Assembly: GCF_037975245.1 (NCBI RefSeq)
Contig: NC_092582.1
Coordinates: forward strand, 23,399,577 to 23,463,576
DNA length: 64,000 bases
Direction: 5' to 3'
DNA from: Apostichopus japonicus
Taxonomy: Eukaryota; Echinodermata; Holothuroidea; Aspidochirotida; Stichopodidae
In this document: piece after piece, positions 10,508-24,570 of the stretch
Position numbering within the stretch: position 1 is the stretch's first letter
How the letters are laid out: every line of letters begins with the position of its first letter
Position numbers and translations under genes: made by a program
The notes under the pieces: model-generated
What the model saw: only the letters and a program-made list of their open reading frames with translations
What the model was told of the DNA's origin: nothing
The model's database searches: none

Positions 10508-13500
10508 AATAGATGGAGAAGGGGAAACCCGAAAGCATTCCATAATGCTTCAACGTCGCTGAAAGAGCTGCATTTGTTTTGTGTGGCGCTCTTGATATCT
10601 GTCGGAAGCATCTCCCAATGCCTCTCTGGATGTACTGGAAAAGTACTTGAAATGCTAGACTCTCGATTAGTACCATCCTCCTCCATAGTGGTGGTCCTAC
10701 CTACTACAAACTCTTGAAATTGAGATGATGCAATCCTTCTTGGATTTTTTGTTTTTGCCCCGGTTGAAAGGAGAAATAGAGAAATATCCCGTATGAGAGG
10801 TTTAGTGAAGTTATAAAGATTATAAGCACCTGTTTTTAAGTTCTTTCAGGTGAAAGACCACTTTTGGTATTTACAAATCGGCATCTAGTCGCTGGATTTA
10901 CATGAGATTGTAATTCCTTATACTTACTTCCAATATTTTAATAATGCATTCTCAAAATTGGACAAAACTTGGTGGAACCAACATCGAAGCCCCCCCCCCC
11001 CCAAAAAAGATGTTAGATTTTGAATGGTAGCGCAAGAAAATCTTTTGTTTATGTTTTAAATAAAAGCAACACACTGAGTTACAGAGAAGCAAAAGTCACC
11101 ATAACGATTGGTGAACAGATTACTATTATTCAAACTGGGAGATATTAACACCCATGTTAATGTTCCTTCCCAAGCAAGACGGTAGAATAGAACTACAGTT
11201 TAAAGCCTGACATAATCGAGCCACACATATGCTCGAATCGTTAACGTTTCTTTGTTAATCTGTGAAAACATAATTTTATCTCCCGTTGTAGTGCTTTGCT
11301 CTTTCACTTTATGGTCGATGTTAATGCTGTTTATAAACATGACATCCACACTGCCATTGGTTTTCAGTGTTGACGCTGTTTTATGTTCACCTTGAAAAAT
11401 ATTTTGAGAACAGAGGAAGACCTGTAACAGTGAAAGAAATCATCTCCCGAGGGGGGAGGGGGGCCCGAGGGGGGAGGGGGGCACTATGACATCACATGTT
11501 GAAAAACATAGCAGCCCACTGACATGACTTTCAGCTAAGAATATCTATCTCTCGAGCAAACAAAAGGAACATTTTCCTTTCGATATTTCCGTGAGATTTT
11601 TCCTGGAGAACATCTCATTTAACCATTCTAGTCTCCAGATTCAAATTGAAAAACAAAAGAAGAAAAAAAAAATTGTTCCAAAATCTGTAAGATTTTGAAA
11701 CCTTAATATATATATTCATATAAAGGGATCATTTACAATTGTCTCAGTATATTTGATCAAGTTTGGTGCAATGTCTTATTAATTATATTTTTCTTTGGGG
11801 GTGGGGGGTGGTGGGGTTGGGGGGTCATTATTGTTGGGCATAAGGAAAATTTCCCCTGGTGCCTCCTGTATACACTTACAACATCCAGAGAAGATGAAAA
11901 AGTTACAATTTGCCATGTTAAACTAGGAAGACTTCTGATATTCAAGAGTTGTCTGTAGATCTGAGGTGACCAAATTTTCTGTCAGAAATGGAGAAATGGT
12001 TTTGATTTTTCAAAGTCAAATCATGCAGTCATAACTTCCATTATTTGAGCTCTTTGTTGGACAACCAAATGTGCTGTTTGGAACATATATTTCAACTAAT
12101 AAAGAAAGAAATAAATAAAAAGGAATATACCTGTTAAGTGGCAGAAGCCCTATGCCATGCACAGTTACCTGTGTGGCTGTGCAGTTTTTAACTATGACAT
12201 TTGCGTAGATTAAAGGTCTTTTGCAGTAAGTCATTAAAATTTGGCTACAGCGACACCAATGCATCCATTGGGCAAGTTACTGGATGGGGTCCTGAGTACC
12301 GGTAGTATTAATCTGGTCTTGGATTCGAGAATTGATCCGTCTTTGAAGTGACAAGAATTTAAGAGGCAATTGCCAGATGGTGCACATGTGTGGTCACTAC
12401 AGTATGTCAATCAGAGAGGTTTTGCTCTTTTTTCCTCAGACAATTGAGAAGGATACCGTACAAGTTTTTACCATACGAGGATACCGTACAATAAACCGAA
12501 GGATACCGTACAATTTTTAGTGTGTGGTAGTGCCTCCGCCTCCTTACTTTATTCCTGAACTTGATTATGCCATATCCTCTCCATCGTTCAGCAAGATGAA
12601 CACCTGCCCCTCCCCAACCCCACTATCCCATCTTCAGGTCCTAGAACGAGCAAGCGTTTTTGGATCTTTACGAAAAAAAGAATGAGTGAAATTTGAGCAC
12701 GAGGCAATATGGGATGGGTCAATTAGAATAGGGAGTCGATCCCATCTTACTTAATTTATCTTTGTGGATAAATATTATCAAAACATGAACAATCATTCCT
12801 TGTTGTAAATAGTATCACACATATTTAAACATCTGATTATTATTATTATTATTGTAAATATATTTGAGATTATTATCAGATTGTGTACAGTTTTTAAGCC
12901 GATTCTATGAGGTGTGTCGCTCTTAATTATTAATGTTCTTAGTCTCTTAAAACCTATCACACATTTGTGCTGGTTTTGTTTTGTTGTTGTTGTTGTTTTT
13001 TGGGGGGATGGGGAGGGGCGGGGGGGGGTTGGTTATCATTCTCTGTCTGGTTACAGAAGTCATTTAGTTGGAAACAATTTCGGAAATGAAGAAGATAAAC
13101 TGTTCTTTTGATGCTTATAAAGCAAATGTTTTTAAAGCAGTTTTATTTTAAAGCAGTTATATTTGGGAGGGGAGGGGTGGGGGGGGGGATAAATACCCAC
13201 CGAAACAAAATTGTCAACGTTTTGTATTTAAATGCCGTAAACAGGTGTCGGAATTACTCTGTGACAGTAAACTTAATGGATAGCAAAGACGAACTACTCT
13301 CTTCATAACGAAATGTTCGTAGCCTTGCCATCATTTTTGCATATATAAAGATTATTGCCGCAGAAGGTGTTAAATGTCGTTGAGTGTTATGGATAATTAC
13401 CTGCTAATTTTATATAACTTTGCTGTACTGTCAGTACAAGTGCAAACCGACAACTAAAATCTGGTGAAAAAAAAAACAAGTGTTATATAACCAAGCTACT

Positions 13501-13601
13501 TCGAAGTTAAGAAATTCATATATTCTCAATTTCAACACTTAAACACTCCTGTGGCATAGATAGTAATACCTCGGTATGTCACTGCTGTCACAGCATCACA
13601 A

Positions 13602-13615
13602 ATGTGACGTCACAT
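13602..13615. promoter_or_regulatory. Perfect CRE palindrome
   Basis: ATGTGACGTCACAT is fully palindromic and contains TGACGTCA, the consensus cAMP response element bound by CREB/ATF factors. A second copy of the core, TGTGACGTCACA, lies at 13916-13927. Occupancy and target gene are unknown, as there is no gene start close by. Confidence 0.4.
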
Positions 13616-15622
13616 GTAGTTGTGACAGGTCAGATAAATAAAGTCACCAACACATTGGTATTGAAAATTAAACTTTGTTTATGTTGACTTGACTTATTCG
13701 CTTACCTGTTTCCTCACAATCTCAGCACTATTGCTTTAAGGTTACTAGAGTGGACTGGGCAACCTTATTAGCACTGTTTTCTCCTCAACATCCGGTCACC
13801 GACCCTCTCCTCGTACTGCCGCCAAGTTTTGGGGATTTAATCTTGATTTTGTATCGTGACTGTGTCCGGTCTAAAGCTACATTTCTGTGACATCTCATGC
13901 GATATCACAATCTCATGTGACGTCACAATTTGATGTCATACTTTGCTGAACACATTACTGATGAGTTTTAGGAGGATGAGTGGTCTTCAAGAGGATGGGG
14001 AGGGGGATTTTTGAAAGACACTAATTATAAATGGAATAACAATTCTCCATGCCTTTAGTGGAGATAATTTGGTTTTTTCGCGAAGAAGTTTCATATTATT
14101 AATCGTAAATTCAGCTGGTTCTAATATCAAAGCTCGACGCAGATCCGAACTATAGTTTTGGATCTGATTTCCACGTTTAGGTTGAGATGCAGATCGGATT
14201 GTTTTTGTCACGGTCGGTCAGATCCGGTTCTAATGATGAGGATCACATTTTTCACAGCCGATCAGATTTCTAAGTTTGAAAGCGGCCACATTTATGATAC
14301 CAAGGTCGAGGTCACATACCGGTCAGCCTCTGACCTTGTAGATCAGAAGCATATCTCATGTTGAAAGTGAGATAAGATTCAGATCTAGCCACTGAAAGTA
14401 ACTAAACAAAGAGGATGAAGCGTGTTATCAATATAAAAAAATATAAAAAATCATATCAATGTTGACTCCCTTGTGCTAGACGGCCACCTCAGTAATTCAT
14501 TCCTTACCTGGCTGGATTTCTTCTACATTACAATGGAAATAGGCCATTTTTATGAACTCTCTCACTGAAAATTAAATTTTTGTCAAAAAAAGAAGAAAAA
14601 GGGCAGTTTTTTTTTTTGTCTTCCTTCTTTGTTTCAGTTACAAACACCTTTAGGTTGTGCCGTCCCTCCTTAATTTAAAATCCCATCATACATTTTTCTT
14701 GACTTCACCTTTGTTATCGCTTCTACATGTTCGGCGGGCTAGCCCAAGGAAATTTTGCATAATTTGAGCTTATTAGGCAATTTTTTATGTCAGCTTAAGG
14801 ATTGCTAATAGACTTCACGACTTGGCATCTGGATCTAGTTTGGGTTCACGTCGTTGGAATAAGTTGTTGTCCTGAGTTTAATTTTGTTTATTCAAGGTTA
14901 CCCTTAGCGATGACTGCTGCAACAGTCGAAATGTTTCTTGGCATTTAATATGCAAGGGGCATCTCTCACTCACTCTCTCTTCGGTTTTGAAAATTAAAAA
15001 AAATAGATCGTGTGCATATACCGATGGATGGAGAAGTGTAAGTTCGCCGGTTTTATGCTTCGCTTCTAACTTTCATAGACAGTGTAAGCTGTAAATATAT
15101 CAAGTCCATTTTATAGCATCGATCTGTTCCCTCGAAAACAACTTGAAAATCTCTTCGCACAGAGGATATTTCGTTACTTTTTTGAGTTGAGTAGCGCGTT
15201 GAAGATAGGACGCCTTGCTTGTTTTCATGAGTTTGGAGAATAGAAGTGATACTTACCGCGTAAGTTCGCCGTGAGAAGCATGGTTTATGGGAGGGGGGGG
15301 GGGGGGGTTGTTGGAACCGTTTCTCTTTTCTTTAAAAATTCCGCGTGTAGTTGTAAACGCTATCAATGCCAGGACAGATAATGTCCTTTCGTTTGAATTT
15401 AATATGGGGTTGACAACATTAAAAAAGCCTTAGAAATGTTTGCTGCCGTTCATCGGAACAATAGATAAATTTCTCTAAACTCACCAACTGAACAGATATG
15501 CAGGTTTGCCAACGCTTTTCACCCTTCCGTAGTGTGCCACCATTTCATAGTTATCCCCCTCTCCCCCCCCCAACACCGTCACCCCCCGTACCGATTGTGG
15601 GGAGAGGGTACGAGATACTTAT

Positions 15623-15663
<41 letters not shown>

Positions 15664-16797
15664 CGAAATACGCTATGTTATTTGGTGGTGACCAAATACT
15701 GTTGTTTGGCTTCTTTTGGGTATGCAATCTGGTCATCTGGCAATGACCAGTGATTGAACTTTGGGGGGGGGGGGGGGGGAGCGTAGCCCTTTATAGCTGT
15801 TCGCCATGTGTGAGACCTTGATTGTCTTAAATTATCGGTGAAGTAATAAGTTAGTCAAGGAAGCTTTATATTTTAATCACCATAAATTACCGAAGGTATG
15901 ACGTTTACTGCAGGTTGGGAAGGCTGTCTGTATTTGTAGTATGTATCAGACTCATGCGACGAGGCTTCATGGGTCTTAGTCGTGGAGGTCTCGAGGCAGC
16001 TTTTGAGTCTTCTTGTCAAAGTCCAAGAAGAAGTTCAGGGCTAAAATAGAAATGTTAATCCATTGTTTTTTACAAAGTCTAATAAAACAGTCAAAACATG
16101 TTCTGTTAACTATCTTTCTTAATGAACAATTCGAACCCAGTTTGGTCCTGACAAATTTGGAATGCATTGTACACATGTGCTATTTGCGGTCATAATTAAT
16201 CTCATTTTTCTTTTCTTTTTTGTGTCGCATCTGAGGCACTGACTGACCTAATTGTATGTGTATTTAGGCTTAGTTGTTCAGTCACTTTAAGTGATGGACC
16301 TCGCATGATTAATGGATCATTTCTCCTAAAAACAAAATGTCTGTTTGGTCCATAGGAATGATTTATTATGTACCTGGACACACCTTCTTATTTGCATATA
16401 TACGCTGTCCCGACCACACCCACCGCAATGAATGTTCTTTCGGTCTACAATATATAATATATTTAACTACTGTGATGTAAACAATCCACTTTGTGCAAGT
16501 AAACTATAAATATACTTTATATATGAATTACACACAAGTACATACGTTCTGCGGACAATTTAATTTGACTTGGCTTTTTTTTTACCTTGAGTTTCTCTAT
16601 CATTGTTGATTGTTTGTGATATAAAGTGAGAAAATACAGGGAAGATTTCCTACCAAATGACCTTAACTTTTTTTTTCTCCAAAGGAAAATACCTACAACT
16701 ATTCTGACCCTAACGCCACCACCGCCCCCACCCGACCATCAAAATCCGCATGTTAGATCACTTCTTCAAAACGCGTGAACTACATTGGTACGATTGT

Positions 16798-16799
<2 letters not shown>

Positions 16800-16894
<95 letters not shown>

Positions 16895-16896
16895 AG
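16800..16896. repeat. TA microsatellite
   Basis: An almost pure (TA)n run with a few C or T interruptions, ending in ATAGGCCCA. Confidence 0.95.
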
Positions 16897-17149
16897 GCCC
16901 ATATATCGTTGTAGTTATTTTAAATGCCATGCAATCATGTTGATATTGTCAAACGGTTAAAAATATCCTGGCAGATCGTACCGTCGTCTATAGCTTGACC
17001 GTTATGACTCCTCGAGGCTTTAATTGTAAAGAAACAAAAGAAGGCTGATTTGTTCATAAATTAGTAACCCATATCCGACAGTGTGAAGGGTACAGGAATG
17101 CATAAATACATTCCTGTTAAAAGTAAATTCGTTCTTTTTCTGATATATA

Positions 17150-17410
<261 letters not shown>

Positions 17411-19671
17411 CCCACACAGTCAAAATGAGCGCTAACTGCATTACACTGTCTTACAGAGATATAACGAAGTTCTAGAATTTAAAAATTCACATCCTGATTT
17501 AATTTCAGAGAGCCATTTTCACCGTTTAGAGAGAAGTCAGACGATATGCGGGGGAACAATTCAAAAGCTGAAACAGATCATCTATGATAGGCTCATGATA
17601 TAACTGTATATGTAAGGTTATACAAAGATCACCTTGATAAACATCAACGTTGACCATACAGAGGTAATGACATAAAACAATGAATTATGGATGATATTAA
17701 CACCTACTTGGTGTCAAAACTGCCGAAGGCTATCTTCGTTTCAGCATTTTGTTTCCTAACCAAGGCAGTGAAATGGGTCATATATGGGTGATGACGACGT
17801 TGGCTCTGGCGCCACGGGAACATAGTACCTCAAAGGGGTGGTAGTGGGGGAGGGGGGGGGTTAGGTTTGGCAAGGATGATTTCCAAATCGTCAAAATTCG
17901 TAGATGAACCTCAGAAAGCGGCCTTTTGAAACAAGAAAATTTTGGCAAGAAATGCCTCTCAGATTGCGGGAAATGGCACTTCTGGGGCCTTGCAAGTTGC
18001 ATCTAAACATTCTTTATTTTATAATCTCACGTTTTAAAAATTGACACTTCCCCAAAAATTTGGTAAATTAGAAGAAGAAAAAATGGTAACATCACTTTAA
18101 AGGGGAAAAATAGGACAGTTTATTTTTCCTGTTAATAATTTTGGGCGATATTGCAAAAAGCGTGGTAGCCCTGATATATTAAATATTCGGGCATCATGCT
18201 GCTAAATAAAGAAAATCATTAGGCCTATATTCATATTAATGACCCAAAACAAATAACACAAAACGCTCTCCACGGAATTGTCGGGCAAAAAAATTCGGGC
18301 AAGTTACTGCATATTTATATAGATATATATATTTTTTTTTCCTCTTAGGCTGCCCGAATTTTTCAGGACTTTTGCCCGAATTTCTTGTCCTCTGAAAATT
18401 TGGGGGCAGTGTGCCCCCCCCCTGCCCCCCACCTCGTACGCCTATGCAATAAGTCCAATGTGTCCAAATATGTGTCCCAATAAGTGCCCCTATGAAGCAG
18501 CCTCTGTGAATTTACATTTCATGTCTTCTATAGCGATTATTATTATTAACATGTTTTGAAACATTTTGGGTCAATACTGATGACCTTTACATAACCCCAT
18601 GGGCCACAGAGATTGGTAAACAAGTTCATCAAGCCAAAAATATCCTCTCGAACAATTAAGAATGAAACCTGTGGCTTTGAATCCTCCCGTATACATGTTT
18701 AAGATAGAGCTTTATAAACATTCGTTTATATGTGGGTATACAGGTGTTATTTACATGTATATATAACACACGGACAAGAGAAGATTACACAACCAAGGTA
18801 AAGCGGCCAACTAAAACTAAGAATTATTTTAGCTACCAGCTAAAAATGATATGAACGACAATTCCTTTTTCAAAGAAGTCCCGAATAATTGAGGGTCGTT
18901 ACGTATACGTTATATATGTTATTAATAGGATTGCGGGCATTCTGAGGTCAACCTATATATGAATGAAGAAGCCAAAGGAAAATATTTACGGAATTGAAAT
19001 ATCGTTAATGATCAGAAATAAAAAAAACAACAATGAAACAAAAGAAAACAAAACAAAGAACTGGTGAACAAAAGAGTAATCAAAGACAAAGAATGGAATA
19101 TTGCCATGGTATTGTGATGTCATTATTAAAGTTGTAGAAACGAGTCACATGACTGCCTGATATGAAAGAAACATACCAACCCTAGGTCTGATCAAATATG
19201 CTAGAATGCGCCCGTCATCTGGTCACACGTATAATTCCCACCCTTCAAATGAAGTAACATCGTATCAGACGTAACTTCGTAAACTTTTCTTTATATATGT
19301 ATTGTATAACACGCATATTAATCTTGTATACATAACTATAATGTATCCATTTGCGGTAAGGATAACATTGCCATGAGTTGGATCTTTTTTTTATTTAAAC
19401 TTTTCCTTGTAATTTGAAGTTTCATTTTCTTGGCAAGCCCGTATGTGAGGATCATATTTAAAGTTTATTTCAGTGTTGGTATTTAATCCTAATTGAGAAT
19501 ACATCATTTAGAAATGCTAGATTATAATATCGTTACTTCGTTTCTCCTTACAAAATAAATAACATTCATCTTACGGAATAAATGATTATGTATATAAGTG
19601 TCATCTCGGAAAACCGCCAAAATTCAAAAACGGCTTAATTGGATGAATGGGCAGAAAGTCATACCTAGGCC

Positions 19672-19720
<49 letters not shown>
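19672..19720. repeat. TA microsatellite in copy A
   Basis: A run of about 48 bases between TAGGCC and GGTCACATGC. The same locus in copy B (26478-26632) has grown to about 155 bases. Confidence 0.9.
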
Positions 19721-19722
<2 letters not shown>

Positions 19723-19876
19723 TCACATGCATGAAGGAATCTGAGAACGGTAGGCCTATATCTATTTTATGAATAATGCACATAAGGCCAACTTATGTAC
19801 CAGCAAGAAGTAAACGGATCAAATGAATTGATGTTATCAGTGCTGAGTTGCAAGGGAGCATGTGTAGCTGCGATAT

Positions 19877-21776
19877 CAGTGGCGGAGAAACAGGGGGGGT
19901 TGGGGGGGTTTTAACCCCCCCACTTTTTGAAGAGGGGGGGTTGGCCCACACAATCAACCCCCCCTAGATTTTGCCAGTAATGTTATGTTATGGCTATGTT
20001 ATGTGCTCCAAATGGCATAATTAATCATATTATTAAATTTGAAATTGTTAAAGTCATTTCAACCTTTTACCTGGTAGGCTACATCAACAATTAACGATAG
20101 AAAACCGAGTTAGAATTGACCCACACATTATTTCTAGCCCCTTTCCCCCACCTTGCGCATTGGAACTTGTACAGTAGCTCATAGCGCTAACTTCACTCCA
20201 CAACAGACATACACAAAATAACGTTTTGCTGTTGAATAGCTTTGGAACTGTATACACTTGCCAACTTCAACGAGGTGAAGGAAGGAAAAGAAAAAGAAGA
20301 AAGAGAGAAAAGGAGAAAAGGATGGAGTAGAAAATACGGCAAGAAAACGGGAAGAGAAAGAGGAACAGTGACAAAATTATTCGAATTTGTAAAGCAAACA
20401 GCAGATATCACATCATATCAGTGAGCATGAAAATGGCGTTCCACGATAAACAGCCTCCAAACCATGGGCGCAGATCCTGGTGAGGACAGCGGGACGCGTC
20501 CCCACCAACTTTTTCAGTAGTGGGGACATGATATACCGTGTCCCCACCAATTTGTCTTGACCAATAGCTGCATTTCAAGTTCCCCTGTATTGAACTTTGG
20601 AGCAGTTTGATCCAGCATTGTGCAATTGACATGCAGCAGTTCTCATTTTATTGTATTTTATCCACAGTTGTTAAATATAGGACGGAAATCGCATTTGCGG
20701 CAGTCTATATTTGTTTTCTGGGAGAGGACACCAGACCCATCGTATATACAAAAGTCTACTTGGATTATTTGTCCCCTGATTTTCTTTCTGCAGACGCCCA
20801 TGTATTTCTCCAAACTAAATTTCTAAGCCATGAGATCTAAAACTTAAGGAGGTTTAGGAGCATCATTAGGTCTGGGAAGTGTTATTTCCGGCGATCTGGG
20901 AGGTATATTTGCCCAAAAAAATCGTACGCTACGCGCGAACCCATGGTCGCGCTCCGCTTAGATAGTGTCATAGAACAGACACGTGTCCCCACCATTATCC
21001 AAGACTGATCTGCGCCCATGCTCAAAACTGTCGATGTGTGTAGTGTTCGGTTTCGGAAATATCTGGTATATTTTTATTTCCTTCAACGAAATTTTTTAGT
21101 AGCCGTCTGAATTTTCGAAAATTCCCTAACCAACATTCTTCATCATACTTCATCATACTCGTGCAATTTTGACCCGTCTGTTAGGGTTTGAAGGATGTTT
21201 TGAAGTGAATTTATTCACGAGAATTGTGAATTTTCAAATTCTGAAAAGTGGGGCTGACGGATATTGTGGGCCGCGATGAAGAATCACCTACAAAAGCAAT
21301 GATCCACAGGATATGTGATGAAGTCGAACATGATGTGTGACTGGTGACAATCTTCAAAAAGGTTATAGATGAGAGAAAAAGTATTTGGAAAAAACTTGGT
21401 TCTCAGGCAAAAGTGTACATATTATGGTTGGTCAGTTTCAAGCCCGAGAAGTGCCATTTCCGGTGATCTGGGGGTACCAAAACCAGAAATTTGCTTGTAC
21501 GCTGCGCGCCAACCAATGGTGGCGCTCCGCTTAGATAGTAATACGCTCCCCCCGGGTTAGAAAATCCTGCAAACGCCCCTGGTTAAATGCAGCTTTTCAA
21601 GGCCTGGGCAATGTCATTTACTGCAATCTGGGAGGCAATATTTGCCAAAAAATTCTTTCGCACTTCGCGCCAACTTATGGTGGCGCTCCACTTAGATAGT
21701 GAGCCAGCAGTTATGACTTTTTATTTCATCAATGGCCTGCAACCCCCCCACTTCTGACAAGAAATCTCCGCCACTG
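19877..21776. mobile_element. hAT-like element, 1900 bp, in copy A
   Basis: The ends are perfect inverted repeats, CAGTGGCGGAGA at left and TCTCCGCCACTG at right. The flanks are an exact 8-bp duplication, TGCGATAT, at 19869-19876 and 21777-21784. Copy B has the unoccupied site with a single TGCGATAT at 26782-26789, so insertion followed the segmental duplication, barring precise loss from copy B. No transposase frame is visible, so it is non-autonomous. It contains a nested element at 20463-21020 and three copies of an ~85-bp module. The target length and CAGTG-type ends fit the hAT superfamily. Confidence 0.92.
20463..21020. mobile_element. Nested hAT-like element (558 bp)
   Basis: Inverted ends CATGGGCGCAGATC and GATCTGCGCCCATG match perfectly over 14 bases. 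The flanks are CTCCAAAC (20455-20462) and CTCAAAAC (21021-21028), an 8-bp duplication with one mismatch. It sits wholly inside the 19877-21776 element and therefore may have been carried in with it. Confidence 0.82.
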
Positions 21777-22598
21777 TGCGATATATATATATACTCTCTG
21801 TCTAAATGTTCGATTCTTTGTCGATCGAGTGAATAGTAGGCCTACTGATGTATAAATGATACCGTATATGTGTGTATGCCTTACTATGCACTGAAACAGA
21901 TACTGAAACTGATGTTTTTCATTTGAAATCAACAAAATTATCCAAAGCTTATTTATTGGCAATAATTTTAGCGATGAAGCTTTCAACACGACAACGTAAA
22001 TTCTTGAACGCTCTGGCGAGTCAATAACTTGACTTTCTCTCGGAATCTATTGATCTTTCTCTCTCTCTCAAAATCCCTAGCTCCCTTAATGACTGACGTC
22101 CACTGACCAAGTACTCGCTTATAGTAAAGTATAGCTTCACTCATTATTTATGCCTGGAAGTTTGATGCTACCGTCACACAAGATTGCACACAAAAATAGT
22201 ATCAAGATTAGTTGCACGGTAAAATGCATTATAACAACAAGTCCACATATTTGTTGATCGGCGGTTTATTACAGTGGCGAACGCACGATTCCCAGGTCGA
22301 CGGCGATGTGTGCGTGTGTGTGTGTATATGTATGTATGTATGTATGTGTATGTATGTATGCATGCGTGTATGTATATGCTCCTACTTTCTACAACTTAAC
22401 ACTTAGGTTTACTCAGAACAGTCCACTTTAAAAAGAGTAAAGAATCCACACAGTTGGCAGGTTGTGTGTGTAAGTCCTCATTGCCCAGAAGCCTTTTGCG
22501 TCTGTTGAATATTCTACTATCGTCTTGCGCTTAGATCTTGCTGCTGTTCTTTAGGATATAATTTACTTTCACTCTATCGGTACAGGTAACAACTGTGG

Positions 22599-22606
22599 TG
22601 GGCGGC
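22599..22606. other. Empty target site matching the copy B insertion
   Basis: A single TGGGCGGC occurs here in copy A. The homologous place in copy B has two copies of this octamer flanking a 366-bp element (27609-27974). It shows the pre-insertion state. Confidence 0.9.
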
Positions 22607-22913
22607 AATAGAGAAGAGGGAACAGCCTGTGGAGAATTAAGAATACTCGCAATGTATTACTGCACGTTTGGTGTAGTAGGCTTGTAGGGCTAGGCAGAGT
22701 TCGCATAAAATCGACTTTTCAGTAGGATATCTTCATCTCATGTTCTGTACGTAAATCACAAATGTTTCGTCAGGGTAAGCTAGTACTTCCATAGTTAAAG
22801 CACCTTATGCATTGTAACGTGTTCGATTTCCTATATGCGGATGCTGCAAACGTTACCACAAATGAGCTCAAAATACGTGAAATCACGCAAGCCGGCCAAC
22901 GGGACGGACAACC

Positions 22914-23135
22914 ATGGCGCTATTTCAATCTATGAATGAGAGCCATATCTACGGCTCTGCTATAGGTGTCGGCAACACCATTAATTGTTCCATTGACTTA
23001 CACACTAAACTCGTCACTTTCAAGGTACGCCAAAGCATAGATAGAAGTTTTCGACTGGTATTTCCTACCCACCACGTGATAGCTGAGATATTGTCCTATC
23101 ATTGCACTTGCAAATTTCCGTATCGTGACCATTAA
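22914..23135 (+). CDS. Hypothetical 73-codon frame, copy A
   Basis: An unrecognised short frame beginning MALFQSMNESHIYGSAIG. The ATG is preceded by ACC, an acceptable start context. The frame is repeated in copy B at 28290-28511 with two base changes, both near the 3' end and both changing residues. That level of identity equals the surrounding non-coding duplication, so it is no evidence of selection. A possible donor AAG|GTACGC near 23023 would allow it to be a first exon. No domain, signal peptide or membrane segment is evident. Most likely it is a chance frame. Confidence 0.15.
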   Translation: MALFQSMNESHIYGSAIGVGNTINCSIDLHTKLVTFKVRQSIDRSFRLVFPTHHVIAEILSYHCTCKFPYRDH

Positions 23136-23834
23136 GATTTTGAGTTAAAAGAGGATCAAGTTGAGCATACTGAACGCCAACCCTTCCATCTGCTCGCTCG
23201 GAATAATATCAACATTTAACCAATTTCTAAAATTTCTAAAATTGTTTATGTCACCTTCAAGCCTCCCTATTTTCACACCATTTGTACTTTAAAGTATGCT
23301 CTTACACAAAAAGGCAGCAATAAAATATGATGGTAACTGATAATATTCTAAAACAAGCATTACATTTGGTCATATTACCCCCCCCCCCCCCCCCAGACAA
23401 TGATTATCTTTTACGAGCGGATGTACACTGCTCTAATTGTGGTGTGGTACCTATAAATTAGTGCATATTTCATGTTCGCAAAGAGAGCGCCCTCTTTTTC
23501 CATTGACCATAAAAACATTCAACCAATCACAGTGCAGAACTATCAATAACGTGTTTGTGCTTCCACGAATGGAGCATTCTCCTCATATAGCAGCCGCCAT
23601 TTGATTTGAGCACTTTCGGCATATTTCTTTCAAGTCATTTATACTCCTCAATTTAAAATACTTCACGAAAATGTAATATACGAATTCACAAAGTTTTGCA
23701 ATGAATTAGAACTTAATTCGAATAAATTATTGCTGTAAAAGGTGGATTGATAAGTTAAGTTCATTTTCATTAATTAAGGGACTAAAAATGAAGCAAATGA
23801 AATGCATACGTTGTCATTGTTGTTTTGCACGTCT

Positions 23835-23985
23835 CCCCTCCCCCTTCCCCTTCCCCTTCCCCTTCCCCTTCCCCTTCCCCTTCCCCTTCCCCTTCCCCTT
23901 CCCCTTCCCCTTCCCCTTCCCCTTCCCCTTCCCCTTCCCCTTCCCCTTCCCCTTCCCCTTCCCCGTCCCCCTCCCCTTCCCCCTC
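23835..23985. repeat. (CCCCTT)n hexanucleotide array
   Basis: About 150 bases of CCCCTT in an almost perfect run. The equivalent place in copy B (29216-29243) has only about 30 bases of irregular C/T sequence, so the array expanded in A or collapsed in B. Gly-Arg, Gly-Glu and Pro-Phe/Pro-Leu open frames across it are repeat artefacts. Confidence 0.97.
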
Positions 23986-24384
23986 CCGTTTGTGAAAAAT
24001 CCTCACAAATATCACTTTTCATAAGTTGGAAGTTTCCCGTCTGTTGTTAAGAAAAGGGGAATTGTGTCATTTTAAAACCTAAACCTTTGTTGGCAAATCA
24101 CTGTCACAGCGAACAGAAAAGTGCCCAGTTGATTAAAAAATATTTATAAATTAAACAAACGAAAACATGTAATTATTATTATTATTATTATAATAATTTT
24201 TGTTTTGAGAAACATTCAAACAATAGACATTCAAGTACAGAATGTACAGAGGGTTCATTTTGTCGGGACAGTTAGGATGATTCTGCGGATTGCTGCTTCA
24301 ATTCAATGTCACAGTAGGTCTATGTGGTTTCGCTCCTGGCCAGGGTATGACTGCGTTGAACTGTTCCTTATACAGCTGTTATCT

Positions 24385-24570
24385 AATGATCCTGACTGAT
24401 CCTATCCGATCGTGACTGAGTCATACCGATCCTGTATGATCGTGACTCAGTAAAACTGATCCTCTCTGATCGTGTCTGAGTCATACTGATCCTCTCTGAT
24501 CGTGTAGGCTGAGTCATACCGATCCTGTCTGATCGTGACTGAGTCATACCGATCCTGTCTGATCCTATGC
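24385..24570. repeat. 30-bp minisatellite, copy A allele (~6 units)
   Basis: Units are built from GATCCTCTCTGATCGTGACT followed by GAGTCATACT with small variations. Most contain TGAGTCA, an AP-1 consensus. The same array in copy B spans 29560-30235 with over 20 units. Confidence 0.9.

Noticed and set aside
23774-24050. Gly-Arg, Gly-Glu, Pro-Phe and Pro-Leu repeat frames
   Set aside because: All come from the CCCCTT array read in different frames; copy B lacks them.
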